From assembly GCA_011503125.2 (NCBI GenBank), contig WWBZ02000045.1, positions 1 through 14,261 of the forward strand: 14,261 nt of DNA, in the 5' to 3' direction. A program made the translations under genes and the position numbers. This document shows, piece by piece, positions 1-9,503 of this stretch. The notes beneath the pieces were generated by a model, which was given only the letters and a program-made list of their open reading frames with translations, was not told the DNA's origin and searched no databases. This DNA is from Botryosphaeria dothidea (lineage: Eukaryota; Ascomycota; Dothideomycetes; Botryosphaeriales; Botryosphaeriaceae). Position 1 is the stretch's first letter, and each line of letters opens with the position of its first letter.

Positions 1-185
1 TGTTTTCGGGGGTATGTGAGGATTGGGTACGTGCAGGAGAAGGAGGTCATGGTCGAGGGTTGAAAGCGTTGAGGGCGTTCATGCGGGACAAATTCGCGGC
101 CGTACCTTTGGCGGAGTGGTCTCATACGTTGGGACTGGTAGTGGCTCAGAATAGAACTAGATCGAATCCCGAATTTTTGAAGTAA
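1..185 (+). CDS. Class I/II PLP-dependent aminotransferase, C-terminal end (left copy, partial)
   Basis: Only the last ~60 codons are present; the gene enters from outside the window. Two frames joined by homopolymer errors read VFRGYVRIGYVQEKEVMVEG, then LKALRAFMRDKFAAVPLAEW and a tail to the TAA at 183-185. The segment around YVRIGY matches the C-terminal small domain of fold-type I aminotransferases, where the conserved Arg binds the substrate carboxylate (family knowledge). The left copy lacks one G in GAGGG (55-59), which breaks the frame; the right copy has GGGG there. Such enzymes transfer amino groups from amino acids to oxo-acids using PLP; the substrate cannot be read from this fragment. 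It converges on gene B and overlaps its 3' coding end by about 40 bases. Confidence 0.75.
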   Translation, partial: FSGVCEDWVRAGEGGHGRGLKALRAFMRDKFAAVPLAEWSHTLGLVVAQNRTRSNPEFLK

Positions 186-1608
186 AGATCCCAGCAGAGC
201 GGGCTGTTCGAGGACCAATAATCGAGCAAGGCGGCCCTGGCACGTTTTGTAGTTGCCCATCCCCAGGGTTTGCATGTGAAGCATTCGTCTGTTGATAACG
301 TCTCGTTCCTGCGCGTCATCGGTTTCACAGCCAGCGCTGAAAACAGGCCAGAGAGCAAGGATATTGGCTGTTGATGAGATGGGAATGCTGTCAATTGCAG
401 CAAGTATGCCGTAATATCTTCTCTGACCTTGGCATGATGCTTGGGTAAAGACATTACTCGGCGGTGGAGATGTAGTAAAGCAGCGTTGACGAATGGTAGG
501 TTAGTACTCTGTAGTTCTCTAGTCCTTTGCGGCTCTTGGTAGTTTGAGATATACCTCAGAGGTGCACATTTCAGGATTGACAGAGCCTTGCACTCCAACT
601 CCTCGGCCTGAGCAGAGATGCTGCAATCGATATTCGCCGGCCATTGCATCTCTGGCCCTCCTTCACGTGGATTTCCGACCCCCTGAGTTCGTCTCAGTGT
701 GGCCAACTCCCCAATCCTGGCCAGAACCGCATCAACTTCAATGAATACCCACAAAACTCATCCACCGCATCTTCCTCACACGTCTCACTTTCCACAACGC
801 CCAGTACCCTCCTTCAAGCTCCCTATCCCGCGCTCCCCCAAGCCCGACACCCTCGCCACCGTGTCCATGGCCGCGAACCACTTCGCCAAATACTCCGCAA
901 ACGGGTCAACCACGCCCGCCCCCCTCTTCCTCCGCTCCTCCTCCGCAAACGTATCCAGCAGCGCCTTCACGCCGGCGAGATGCACGCGCCACTGCCGCGC
1001 ATCGCCGCCATCGCACACATCGTTCGTGCACAGCGCCATGGCCGTCATGGCGGTCCTCGACCCTCAGCACCTCGTCCGGACGCGCCACCGCCGCGTGCAG
1101 GCCCGCGACCGCGCGGTTCGTGAGCGCGAGCACGGCGCGGGTCGTCGGCGGCGCCCGAAGGCGGGCGGCGCGAGCGGGAAGAGGACGGGCGCGGTCTGCG
1201 TGCCGAAGTGGTGGAGGAGGAAGCGGGCCGTCCGTGACGAGAGCAGCGGCGACGGGAGCGGGGTGAGTGGCTGCGGCAGGGCCTGCTGCTGCTGCACGGC
1301 TGGGTTGCCGACCGCATCAAAGCGGTGCTGGGGCCCGGTTTCGGGGATCCGTGGGGCGGGGATTTGGGGCGGGCTGGTTTCTTGACGGGAGTGCTCTTGG
1401 TGAGGATGAATTTTGGACTCGTATTTGCATTGTTTTGGGAAAGCGGGTGCACCGGGAACAGACAGGGCGTTCGAGACCGCACTGGACTATTTGGGTCAGC
1501 ACAGGGCTTCTCCACTATACGGTGGCTTGTACTTACCCTGACCTTCTTCCTCTTGCACTCGGAGCAGCCGTCACGTCGTCTGCGCGGGCTGCGGGATACG
1601 ATGTTCAT
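146..1608 (-). CDS. Zn(II)2Cys6 transcription factor with Fungal_trans_2-type domain (gene B, left copy, frame broken)
   Basis: The ATG (1608-1606) sits in AAAATG, a good fungal context. Exon 1 encodes MNIVSRS, an Arg run and CSECKRKKVR. After the 1482-1536 intron comes CGLERPVCSRCTRFPKQC, which completes C-x2-C-x6-C-x6-C-x2-C-x6-C, the zinc cluster that binds CGG-type DNA sites. A Gln/Pro-rich linker follows, then TARFLLHHFGTQTAPVLFPL, a WRVHL segment, and the C-terminal LHRRVMSLPKHH and LALWPVFSAGCE patterns typical of the Fungal_trans_2 regulatory domain. This copy keeps the frame in HLAGVKALL, KRGAGVVDPF and the QERDVINRR region, where the right copy loses it. It is broken by other one-base changes and by the shared deletion at 1154-1156. 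The end ...NSGFDLVLF with TGA at 146-148 fits the family better than the right copy's end. Expected length is about 470 residues. Target genes are unknown. Confidence 0.85.
1482..1536 (-). other. Spliceosomal intron in gene B (left copy, 55 bases)
   Basis: On the minus strand the intron opens with GTAAGT directly after the Arg codon of KKVR. It has a CTGAC branch-point motif and ends at CCAG just before the Cys codon of CGLERP. Removing it joins the second and third zinc-cluster cysteines at the correct six-residue spacing, which is strong support. It is phase 0. The left copy has AAA near the 3' end where the right has AA. Confidence 0.85.
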
Positions 1609-1643
1609 TTTCGGACGTCGGAATAAGTTTGAATTGCCCGGAG

Positions 1644-1883
1644 CCAATCGAATGCCAGATGATGGAAATGACTGATAGACAAGGGAAAGCTCTGTTTGCT
1701 GATGTGCTTGGAGTTTGGACCGATGATGAGGTCGGATGGACCCTGGACCGCAGGCGCGCTATCCCAAAATGGCGACGCATGCGATCCAGCCAATCACAGC
1801 GCCATCACTTCCTGATTTTGGGTACAACAATCCACAGCCGCCGGCTTCGGCCTACCATTTGCAACTGTGGAGTTGATGAGTCA
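1644..1883 (-). promoter_or_regulatory. Gene B upstream region: two CCAAT boxes and a TGACTCA site (left copy)
   Basis: Relative to the gene B start at 1608, CCAAT pentamers lie at 1644-1648 and 1790-1794, and TGAGTCA lies at 1877-1883, about 270 bases upstream. CCAAT is the binding core of the HAP/CBC complex, and TGA(G/C)TCA is the core bound by Gcn4/CPC1/CpcA bZIP regulators of amino-acid starvation (family knowledge). Short motifs can occur by chance, so this is suggestive only. Confidence 0.35.
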
Positions 1884-3806
1884 CGGAGCATATTCCTGAA
1901 ATCTTGCACTTCTTTATGATTCAAATGTCATGAAGGACAAGAAGTTGCAGAAGATTTTCTCATCGGCAAGAGCATATCAAATCCCCTGCAGCGTTTTCAT
2001 GGGGTAAAGATCTCGGTGAAAGCACGCAGACACTTGACTAAATGAGTTTTTTTTTCTGGCTCGCTCCCACTCATAACTAATGACTCGGAGAATCAGATTC
2101 GTCTTAATTACACGACTGACGGCGGTGGAGAGAGGCGAGAGAGGCTGACCAAACGAGCCGATCCCCCGAGCAGCGCGTCTGGAGAACTCCCGTGTTTCGG
2201 CGACACTCAAGCGATAGGATTCTGGTCTTTTTCTACTTCACCGCGAACGGACACGACTGACTGCGGAGCCGCGGGCAGCAGGCACTGCCCAAGTAGCTGC
2301 CGGCAGCCCTGCTCCCTCTAGCGCGGGAGCCTCGGCCAGACGAAGCTCAGCCGTCACCAAACCCATTACCTATTTCCTTGCTCGCTCTCCCACGCCAGCG
2401 GCGCCTCATCCGCTTCCCCTTTCGGCCTTGATTTGACGCGACACCTGCGCGTCCACAGGACATCCCTCCGTCCCAAACCCATCCTTCCCGCCACGTTCCT
2501 TCCGCCGCTACACGGCTGTTCCTGGGCGCAGAAGCCCGCCGTCCCGCCTGCATTCTCGGGCAGCCGAGTCGAGAACGCAGGACCGGCGAAGGCTCTCTCA
2601 ACGCTCGCCATATGCCTTGCTTTTTCCCCATCGTTTCGCTCAAACACGTCCGTCCCACACCAGGGTGACCATCACGACAGAACTCTGCACTGTTGTCTCA
2701 TCTCCGCATTGCGCAGCCTCACACATGCCCGCCCCTCAACCATGGCTCGTCCTCTCACCCTAACAGCCCGTCCGGCCGTTCATGCCGCCCCAGCACATCA
2801 CCGCTGTTCCTCGTCATGCGTCAGACAGTACCAAGTCGTTGAGCGACGAAATCCCATCTTTTCTTTTTCCACGGTACCTCCCGCGGGATTCGTGAATAAT
2901 TCGCTCCTGTCACAGCGCCAGCGCCACACGCAAAAATTCCCACCACCCGCGCGCAAACCCGTTTTCCCCCTTCCCCGGATTTCCATAGTGTCATGCAGAA
3001 CAGCTCGTGAGCCGCCCGACCGCCATCGGCCGCTCCGTCCTGCCTCCCCCGTCGCCACTGCACATCTGTACCGGTACGGGCAACAAAAGAAGAAGAAAAA
3101 ACACAAAGCCAGAACGACCGGTGGTATTGCAAGCGCCACGAAAACCAAAAAACGCGTGGCCACAAACCACAGACGCCCTCGCCAGCCCCAAAGAATCACG
3201 CTCTCTCATCGGTTTCCCGTGTTTCTGTCTCGGTCTCTGCTCAATTTCCACAGGTAGCGAAGATCCACGGTTCAGCGCGCGACGCCCAGTTACCAAAGCA
3301 CGCATCGCGACGTTCGAAGTTGGCCGGCATGCTCTTGCCTGTTCCCAGGCGGGCGCATGCAATCGTGCAGTTATTTGCGTGGATGCGTGTGTGCCTCGAG
3401 TCGTTGGCCGGCGCACGCTGGTCATGAGTCGTATTGCACAACAACGCGCGCGTGGTATCTATATTGACCGAGAAAATCAGAGAAGATCGACAACTTCTCC
3501 TTCTCGATGGAGGAATCTACCATGGTCAGATGAGTACCGCGCACCCAGAAGTCGCCGTGACAAGGACGAAAGGGCCGAAAGAACACGGGAATAGACCATC
3601 ACGACGATGGAAGAAAATCTTCAGGCTTGCGACAAACGATCAGCCCGCAGGAGATGATGCCGTTGCGTCGATCATTGCGGAGCCGACGCTCTGTTGCACG
3701 AGTAGTCTAAAAGTGTAGGAGCGTGAACCTGGGCGCCCTATAAACCAACAAAGGATGCAGATCGCACACAGCACACAAGCATGCACATAAGCCGTATGTG
3801 ATAACC

Positions 3807-3815
3807 AAAAAAAAA
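3807..3815 (+). repeat. A9 homopolymer (T10 at 10378-10387 in the mirror)
   Basis: The left arm reads CC followed by nine A, and the mirror reads one C followed by ten A. The two calls of the same run disagree by one base at each end of the run, typical of homopolymer length error. Confidence 0.9.
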
Positions 3816-4684
3816 GCTTTCATCGTTGCTTGGTGTGCGTTGGCTGGGAAGACTGGCTACCTAGCCAGCTACTGGTGAAAAAATGCTACCTTTCGCCTAC
3901 CCATCCGCCGCCGCTATGCCCCCCTTTTACCTCATGATTTATATACATATACTTCTCTTTCGCAAAGACAACAGGAAGATCAGATGAGCGCTGAGAACGT
4001 CAACAACATTGCTGAAATGAGCAAGATGAAACAACAGAGATGGGATATTGATAACAAACATGAAGAAAAAACTTGGATGTGTGAGAGGGTTGGAGAAGAC
4101 GGGATATCGAGGAAACCCGGAAATAGGTGATAGAACCGATGTCGCACCAACCTTCTCTTCGCTTCAAACCTTGCTCTGTTCGCGACCAGGAAGAATGATC
4201 TGCCGCTCCAATACCAACGCAAAGATGATTATGGAGACGACGATCATGCTTCTCGTGGGAAAATGTGAAAAGATATTGGAGAAGGATGACGGGAAGGGGA
4301 CATGGGTGGAGGTAAAGGAAATAAAAAGAATAACCTTAAAAGATAAGAGATCAGGGCACGCGATGCCCCAAATGATGTCTCTACCCGTCTTTTTCCCTGT
4401 GCGCACCAAGAACGCCGTTGATCGAGAACAAAAAATGATAGGGGGTATCCCAACAATACGACGACCCGACACTGTACAAGCTTTCCGCACCCTGATGTCT
4501 CAGGATGTTTCCAGAAAAGCGATTCTCCTGAGCCGTCCTGTCCAAGCTCGCATCTCGTCATCGCCCACCAATCCCGTCGTCGAGCGCACAACACGTGCCT
4601 TATCTACGCTCGCATTCTTTCTTAGGCCCTGCTTAGCCCTACGCAGCATCCTCCTTATTGCGATGATGCAACAGGTTTGGAAGC

Positions 4685-6276
4685 TTAAACTGTAGCGGCT
4701 CCTTCGTCTTCTCGCGCACGGGGCATCTTCCTCTTGCTTCTCCCGGAATAGTAAACAGTCGGCTGATGATGCGACGAACCGCCGCTGTTCGAGTGATTGT
4801 GGCTGGTACGCATCGCGGGCTCGGATCTCTTCGGCCGAGCTTGCGGATCTTGTCTCTGTGTGAGTGCTCATCGTCTGATCCGTCCTCCGTGCTACCAGAC
4901 TCCTGAGCGACTGCGCCGTGGCCGATTGCGATGTCGGGTGCCTGTTTAGTGCATGGCCCAGGACGGATGCTGACGCGGTCGCCAGCACTCCCAGTGGCGT
5001 AGCTAGCCTGTTGTCGTCCGGGGCGCTCCGGCTGCGTTGGAGCGTATTCCTCTGCGAGGTATAAGGGGGAGGCTCGGCGAATACTCGTATATCAGATCTG
5101 CTCTGTCCAGGCGACCTAAAGGGGCATTGGATTTCTGCCCTAGGGGGAGCGGTCCATCCAATTCAACTTCGTGGCTCCATACAGAGTCGCTGGAGCCGAA
5201 ACACGGCTGGCAGTTCCTTGATCTCTTCCCCACGACAAATCTGAATCTCGAAGTGCGATGTATAGGATATCTCCTTGCATCTTGTCGTGCGCAATGCAGT
5301 GATGATCAAGGAAGAAGTAGTCCCAAAGATCTCCTGACGAGATCTCAGGAGGCAGCTGGCGAAGGGCGATGCGGCCGAAATAGTCCGTTGTGCGCGCGGT
5401 AGCCGATCAAAGGGACCCAAGGACGGCCCTTGAGGACGTGTGAAAATGCCTTGTCGACGGTGAGGTGGAAGTTTGCACTGTCTCTGCTTGAGAATTCAAT
5501 TTCCTGGGAGAGTTTTACGAGACTGACATCTCTTGTGTGCCTTGCTGTCAACATCGAAGGCGAACTGCTGACTTCGACGTGGTACAAGTGTGACCTTCAC
5601 GCTCCACGGCTTTTCAGCCTTCTCCGGTGTGGGAGGTTCCTCGACGGCGGTATCCATGGATTGGTCGTCGTTTGGAGAAGCTTCAGGAACTGGCGTCAAC
5701 TGCCGACTCTTTTTTTCTCACATCCGAGGCTCCAACTTTTCAAACTTCAACTCATGTTCCATCGTAGCATCCTCAACATCGATCAGCTTGCGCTGGAAGG
5801 CGTGTTGCTGGTCGATCATTCCGTCCATCTTATCATCCAACTCGATCTTCAAGTCCTTCATATTCTGATAGAGACGGCCTCGAGCATTTTGAATAGCCGC
5901 TCCGCTCTGTATTCTGTGCCCGTTGGGCTATGAGTTCATGCTGGGTTTTGACCAGTTCGTTTTGCATGTTCTGGAGATTCCGGTCCTGCTCTTGCTTGAA
6001 CCGGCGTAGCTCCTCGGCGAGAGCCATATGCTCTTCGTAGGTGACGGCAGCCATTGGCTGCTGGACGTGGACCCATGCCGGATGGCCACACTCGCAGCTG
6101 GTGCCGACGGGCTGCTGTTTGTCCAGCGAAAAGCTCTGACAAATGCAGCGGTGGCGGTCAGCTTGACCGGCCTCGCGGTGGAGATAGCGACATTCTCCGC
6201 GCGGAAGCTCTGAATCGGGCTTGGGCGGCGGGTTGCGCGGGAGGTGGACCAGGCGGTGAGTAGTGTTAGGGAACAT
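4685..6276 (-). CDS. Unrecognised Cys/His-rich coiled-coil protein (gene A, left copy, frame broken)
   Basis: This is the mirror copy of 7918-9503, starting MFPNTTHRLV at 6276 and ending at the TAA at 4685-4687. It is more damaged than the right copy. One G is missing in the GAGCGG stretch near 5908, which truncates the coiled coil. There is a changed GGATGTGAG plus extra A residues near 5715-5732, and an extra A near 5515. GGGG stands where the frame needs GGG near 5235, and there is an extra T near 5209. It does preserve what looks like the correct C-terminus, YYSGRSKRKMPRAREDEGAA, where the right copy has lost three bases. Domain description and likely length are given under the right copy. 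Confidence 0.8.
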
Positions 6277-7069
6277 CTGAGGAGGGAGCGACGAAGGTGC
6301 CGTCGTAGGAAAGATTGCTGGCGGCAGGAAGGTGCATTGAGTGGAGGGCCGGGACTCTGGATGGCCGAGATGATGAGAGAGAGCGGACGGGCAGATGACA
6401 AGGACAGCAGACTGACCCGAGGAAGGAGATATATCAGGTATGCGCCGGGCCAGGCATGGGATGGGCGAGGGTCTGGCAGGACTACCCACGCAGCACAAGG
6501 CAGGGCTGCTCAACAGATAAGAAGGAAAGCAGGCGTGTTCCTGGTTGGATCAGGGCGGGAGCATCCGCAACGGCGCACGCCTCGGAGGGAGGGCTGGAGG
6601 GCGACAGCGGGCTCGGTTTGGCTGGGAGATGAGCAGCAGCAGGCAAGCCTGTTGGAGGGCGTGGAGGGATGAGGTGCTTAATGAGGGCAGCTGGGGCTGG
6701 GACAAAACAACGGAGCCAGGTACATCTACGTTAGCAGCTTGGGCTGGGCGTGCACATCCCGCTCCCGCGCCGGGGTGGAGGCCTCCCTATCGGGCATGCG
6801 GTGGGCAGGCCATGCGCTGTTAGGCAATTGGCTGGGGCTGGTGTAGAATGAAGTGGACGCGATAAGAGGACGTGGGCGTGTTCCAGAGGCTGCCAGTGCG
6901 CGCAAGCCAGGGCAGCCCCGAGCCAGAGCTGCCACATGCCCTGCCCTCTCCGCTGTCGGACTTTGGGGCACGCTGAGCGTGGGGTGCGCCGCATAGCCGC
7001 GGGATCCCCTTAGCCCAAGCGCGTGGGCTTGCGCGCCGGGCGACGGCCAGCGCAAGGCGGCGGCGACTG
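6277..7069 (-). promoter_or_regulatory. Upstream/leader region of gene A (left copy)
   Basis: About 790 bases from the gene A start to the palindrome spacer. The minus strand is C/T-rich near the gene, as is common for fungal leaders. A TATA-like GATATATC lies at 6428-6435, about 150 bases upstream of the ATG. The part nearest the centre is very GC-rich. Open frames here (for example 6726-7169, minus) have biased Ala/Pro/Arg composition and no recognisable motif, and I do not call them genes. Confidence 0.4.
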
Positions 7070-7128
7070 TCCGGCCGTCAGCAGCAGCAGCGCTCGCCAT
7101 CAGCGCGCAGCCCCAGCAGCAGCTCTCG
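7070..7128. other. 59-base unpaired spacer at the palindrome centre
   Basis: This is the only part of the window between the two arms that is not mirrored. It is GC-rich with two CAG/GCA runs (7079-7090 and about 7114-7122) and a short AGCGCT palindrome (7089-7094). It looks like ordinary fungal genomic sequence. It does not resemble the PacBio SMRTbell hairpin adapter as I know it, which has CT-rich and GTT-repeat segments. It could be the loop of a fold-back event, meaning the last bases copied before the strand reversed. Confidence 0.9.
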
Positions 7129-7917
7129 CAGTCGCCGCCGCCTTGCGCTGGCCGTCGCCCGGCGCGCAAGCCACGCGCTTGGGCTAAGGGGATCCCGCGG
7201 CTATGCGGCGCACCCCACGCTCAGCGTGCCCCAAAGTCCGACAGCGGAGAGGGCAGGGCATGTGCAGCTCTGGCTCGGGGCTGCCCTGGCTTGCGCGCAC
7301 TGGCAGCCTCTGGAACACGCCCACGTCCTCTTATCGCGTCCACTTCATTCTACACCAGCCCCAGCCAATTGCCTAACAGCGCATGGCCTGCCCACCGCAT
7401 GCCCGATAGGGAGGCCTCCACCCCCGGCGCGGGAGCGGGATGTGCACGCCCAGCCCAAGCTGCTAACGTAGATGTACCTGGCTCCGTTGTTTTGTCCCAG
7501 CCCCAGCTGCCCTCATTAAGCACCTCATCCCTCCACGCCCTCCAACAGGCTTGCCTGCTGCTGCTCATCTCCCAGCCAAACCGAGCCCGCTGTCGCCCTC
7601 CAGCCCTCCCTCCGAGGCGTGCGCCGTTGCGGATGCTCCCGCCCTGATCCAACCAGGAACACGCCTGCTTTCCTTCTTATCTGTTGAGCAGCCTGCCTTG
7701 TGCTGCGTGGGTAGTCCTGCCAGACCCTCGCCCATCCCATGCCTGGCCCGGCGCATACCTGATATATCTCCTTCCTCGGGTCAGTCTGCTGTCCTTGTCA
7801 TCTGCCCGTCCGCTCTCTCATCATCTCGGCCATCCAGAGTCCCGGCCCTCCACTCAATGCACCTTCCTGCCGCCAGCAATCTTTCCTACGACGGCACCTT
7901 CGTCGCTCCCTCCTCAG
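7129..7917 (+). promoter_or_regulatory. Upstream/leader region of gene A (right copy)
   Basis: Mirror of 6277-7069. GATATATC is at 7761-7768, about 150 bases before the ATG at 7918. The sense strand is pyrimidine-rich from about 7490 to 7917. The open frame that runs into gene A from 7684 begins at TTG, not ATG. I therefore place the start at the ATG at 7918, the first Met from which the Cys-rich and coiled-coil protein continues in frame. A 5' UTR intron cannot be excluded. Confidence 0.4.
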
Positions 7918-9503
7918 ATGTTCCCTAACACTACTCACCGCCTGGTCCACCTCCCGCGCAACCCGCCGCCCAAGCCCGATTCAGAGCTTCCGCGCGGAGA
8001 ATGTCGCTATCTCCACCGCGAGGCCGGTCAAGCTGACCGCCACCGCTGCATTTGTCAGAGCTTTTCGCTGGACAAACAGCAGCCCGTCGGCACCAGCTGC
8101 GAGTGTGGCCATCCGGCATGGGTCCACGTCCAGCAGCCAATGGCTGCCGTCACCTACGAAGAGCATATGGCTCTCGCCGAGGAGCTACGCCGGTTCAAGC
8201 AAGAGCAGGACCGGAATCTCCAGAACATGCAAAACGAACTGGTCAAAACCCAGCATGAACTCATAGCCCAACGGGCACAGAATACAGAGCGGGAGCGGCT
8301 ATTCAAAATGCTCGAGGCCCGTCTCTATCAGAATATGAAGGACTTGAAGATCGAGTTGGATGATAAGATGGACGGAATGATCGACCAGCAACACGCCTTC
8401 CAGCGCAAGCTGATCGATGTTGAGGATGCTACGATGGAACATGAGTTGAAGTTTGAAAAGTTGGAGCCTCGGAGTGAGAAAAAGAGTCGGCAGTTGACGC
8501 CAGTTCCTGAAGCTTCTCCAAACGACGACCAATCCATGGATACCGCCGTCGAGGAACCTCCCACACCGGAGAAGGCTGAAAAGCCGTGGAGCGTGAAGGT
8601 CACACTTGTACCACGTCGAAGTCAGCAGTTCGCCTTCGATGTTGACAGCAAGGCACACAAGAGATGTCAGTCTCGTAAACTCTCCCAGGAAATTGAATTC
8701 TCAAGCAGAGACAGTGCAAACTTCCACCTCACCGTCGACAAGGCATTTTCACACGTCCTCAAGGGCCGTCCTTGGGTCCCTTTGATCGGCTACCGCGCGC
8801 ACAACGACTATTTCGGCCGCATCGCCCTTCGCCAGCTGCCTCCTGAGATCTCGTCAGGAGATCTTTGGGACTACTTCTTCCTTGATCATCACTGCATTGC
8901 GCACGACAAGATGCAAGGAGATATCCTATACATCGCACTTCGAGATTCAGATTTGTCGTGGAAGAGATCAAGGAACTGCCAGCCGTGTTCGGCTCCAGCG
9001 ACTCTGTATGGAGCCACGAAGTTGAATTGGATGGACCGCTCCCCCTAGGGCAGAAATCCAATGCCCCTTTAGGTCGCCTGGACAGAGCAGATCTGATATA
9101 CGAGTATTCGCCGAGCCCTCCCCCTTATACCTCGCAGAGGAATACGCTCCAACCGCAGCCGGACGCCCCGGCCGACAACAGGCTAGCTACGCCACTGGGA
9201 GTGCTGGCGACCGCGTCAGCATCCGTCCTGGGCCATGCACTAAACAGGCACCCGACATCGCAATCGGCCACGGCGCAGTCGCTCAGGAGTCTTGGTAGCA
9301 CGGAGGACGGATCAGACGATGAGCACTCACACAGAGACAAGATCCGCAAGCTCCGGCCGAAGAGATCCGAGCCCGCGATGCGTACCAGCCACAATCACTC
9401 GAACAGCGGCGGTTCGTCGCATCATCAGCCGACTGTTTACTATTCCGGAGAAGCAAGAGAAGATGCCCGTGCGCGAGAAGACGAAGGAGCCGCTACAGTT
9501 TAA
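7918..9503 (+). CDS. Unrecognised Cys/His-rich coiled-coil protein (gene A, right copy, one main frameshift)
   Basis: I do not recognise the family. Counting from MFPN, residues 29-70 hold Cys29, Cys44, Cys46, Cys61, Cys63, His65 and His70 (HRCICQSF, TSCECGHPAWVH), a possible metal site. Residues ~78-182 are rich in Glu, Lys, Gln and Leu with heptad-like spacing and form a long coiled coil. Residues ~185-222 are a Pro/acidic linker. Residues ~223-350 look like a folded domain (KPWSVKVTLVPRR, GRPWVPLIGYRAHNDYFGRI, LWDYFFLDHHCIAHDKM). The frame breaks at 8959-8960, where GG replaces GGG; beyond it come EEIKELPAVFGSSD, a PPPY motif, a disordered tail and a basic KIRKLRPKR stretch that could be a nuclear localisation signal. 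Three deletions near 9449-9471 cancel and alter the last residues. Expected length is about 529 residues. A scaffold or adaptor role is a guess. Confidence 0.85.

Larger units (their letters stand above)
1609..4684. other. Gene-free stretch between genes B and A (left copy)
   Basis: About 3.1 kb without a convincing protein. Open frames exist at 2433-3257 and 4048-4695 on the plus strand, but neither has recognisable motifs and both fall apart in the other arm. Visible features are a C/T-rich plus strand from about 2430 to 3060, typical of fungal promoters or leaders; a GGGCAG/CTGCCC hairpin near 2274-2291; a perfect 12-base palindrome GCTGCCGGCAGC at 2296-2307; a purine tract near 3085-3105; an A9 run at 3807-3815; and an AT-rich TATA-like stretch at 3936-3950. 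A small plus-strand ORF starting at the ATG at 2742 is discussed under findings. Confidence 0.6.
1..7069 (+). repeat. Left arm of a 7-kb inverted repeat (giant palindrome)
   Basis: This whole segment is the reverse complement of 7129-14187. Anchor pairs I matched by eye are 1 with 14187, the gene B start codons (1606-1608 with 12584-12586), the TATATAA-like stretches (3936-3950 with 10241-10255), the gene A start codons (6274-6276 with 7918-7920) and 7069 with 7129. The sum of paired coordinates drifts only from 14198 near the centre to about 14188 at the outer end, so insertions and deletions nearly cancel. Differences are almost all single-base length changes in homopolymers. The arm is cut by the window start, not by loss of homology, so its real outer limit is unknown. 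Confidence 0.98.

Noticed and set aside
2260..2345. tRNA or other structured RNA suggested by GGGCAG/CTGCCC and GCTGCCGGCAGC pairing
   Set aside because: There is no A-box or B-box (GGTTCRANNCC) pattern and no cloverleaf. The 12-base palindrome is one base shorter in the mirror arm (11885-11895).
2433..3257. Long open frame of 274 codons on the plus strand
   Set aside because: It is a C/T-rich frame with Pro/Arg/Ser-biased composition and no motif. The mirror arm breaks it into several frames, so it looks like a chance opening in promoter-like DNA.
4048..4695. 215-codon plus-strand frame antisense to the end of gene A
   Set aside because: It has no recognisable family and partly lies antisense to gene A. 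It is not preserved in the mirror arm, where one-base changes interrupt it.
7070..7128. Sequencing hairpin adapter in the spacer
   Set aside because: The spacer does not match the CT-rich and GTT-repeat pattern of the SMRTbell adapter as I know it, and its composition matches the flanking genomic DNA.
6726..7169. Ala/Pro/Arg-rich frame crossing the palindrome spacer
   Set aside because: Very GC-rich DNA gives long open frames by chance. The frame crosses the artificial or recombinant junction and has no motif.
7684..7917. N-terminal extension of gene A
   Set aside because: The frame begins at TTG and has leader-like composition. The first ATG in frame is at 7918 and the recognisable protein begins there.
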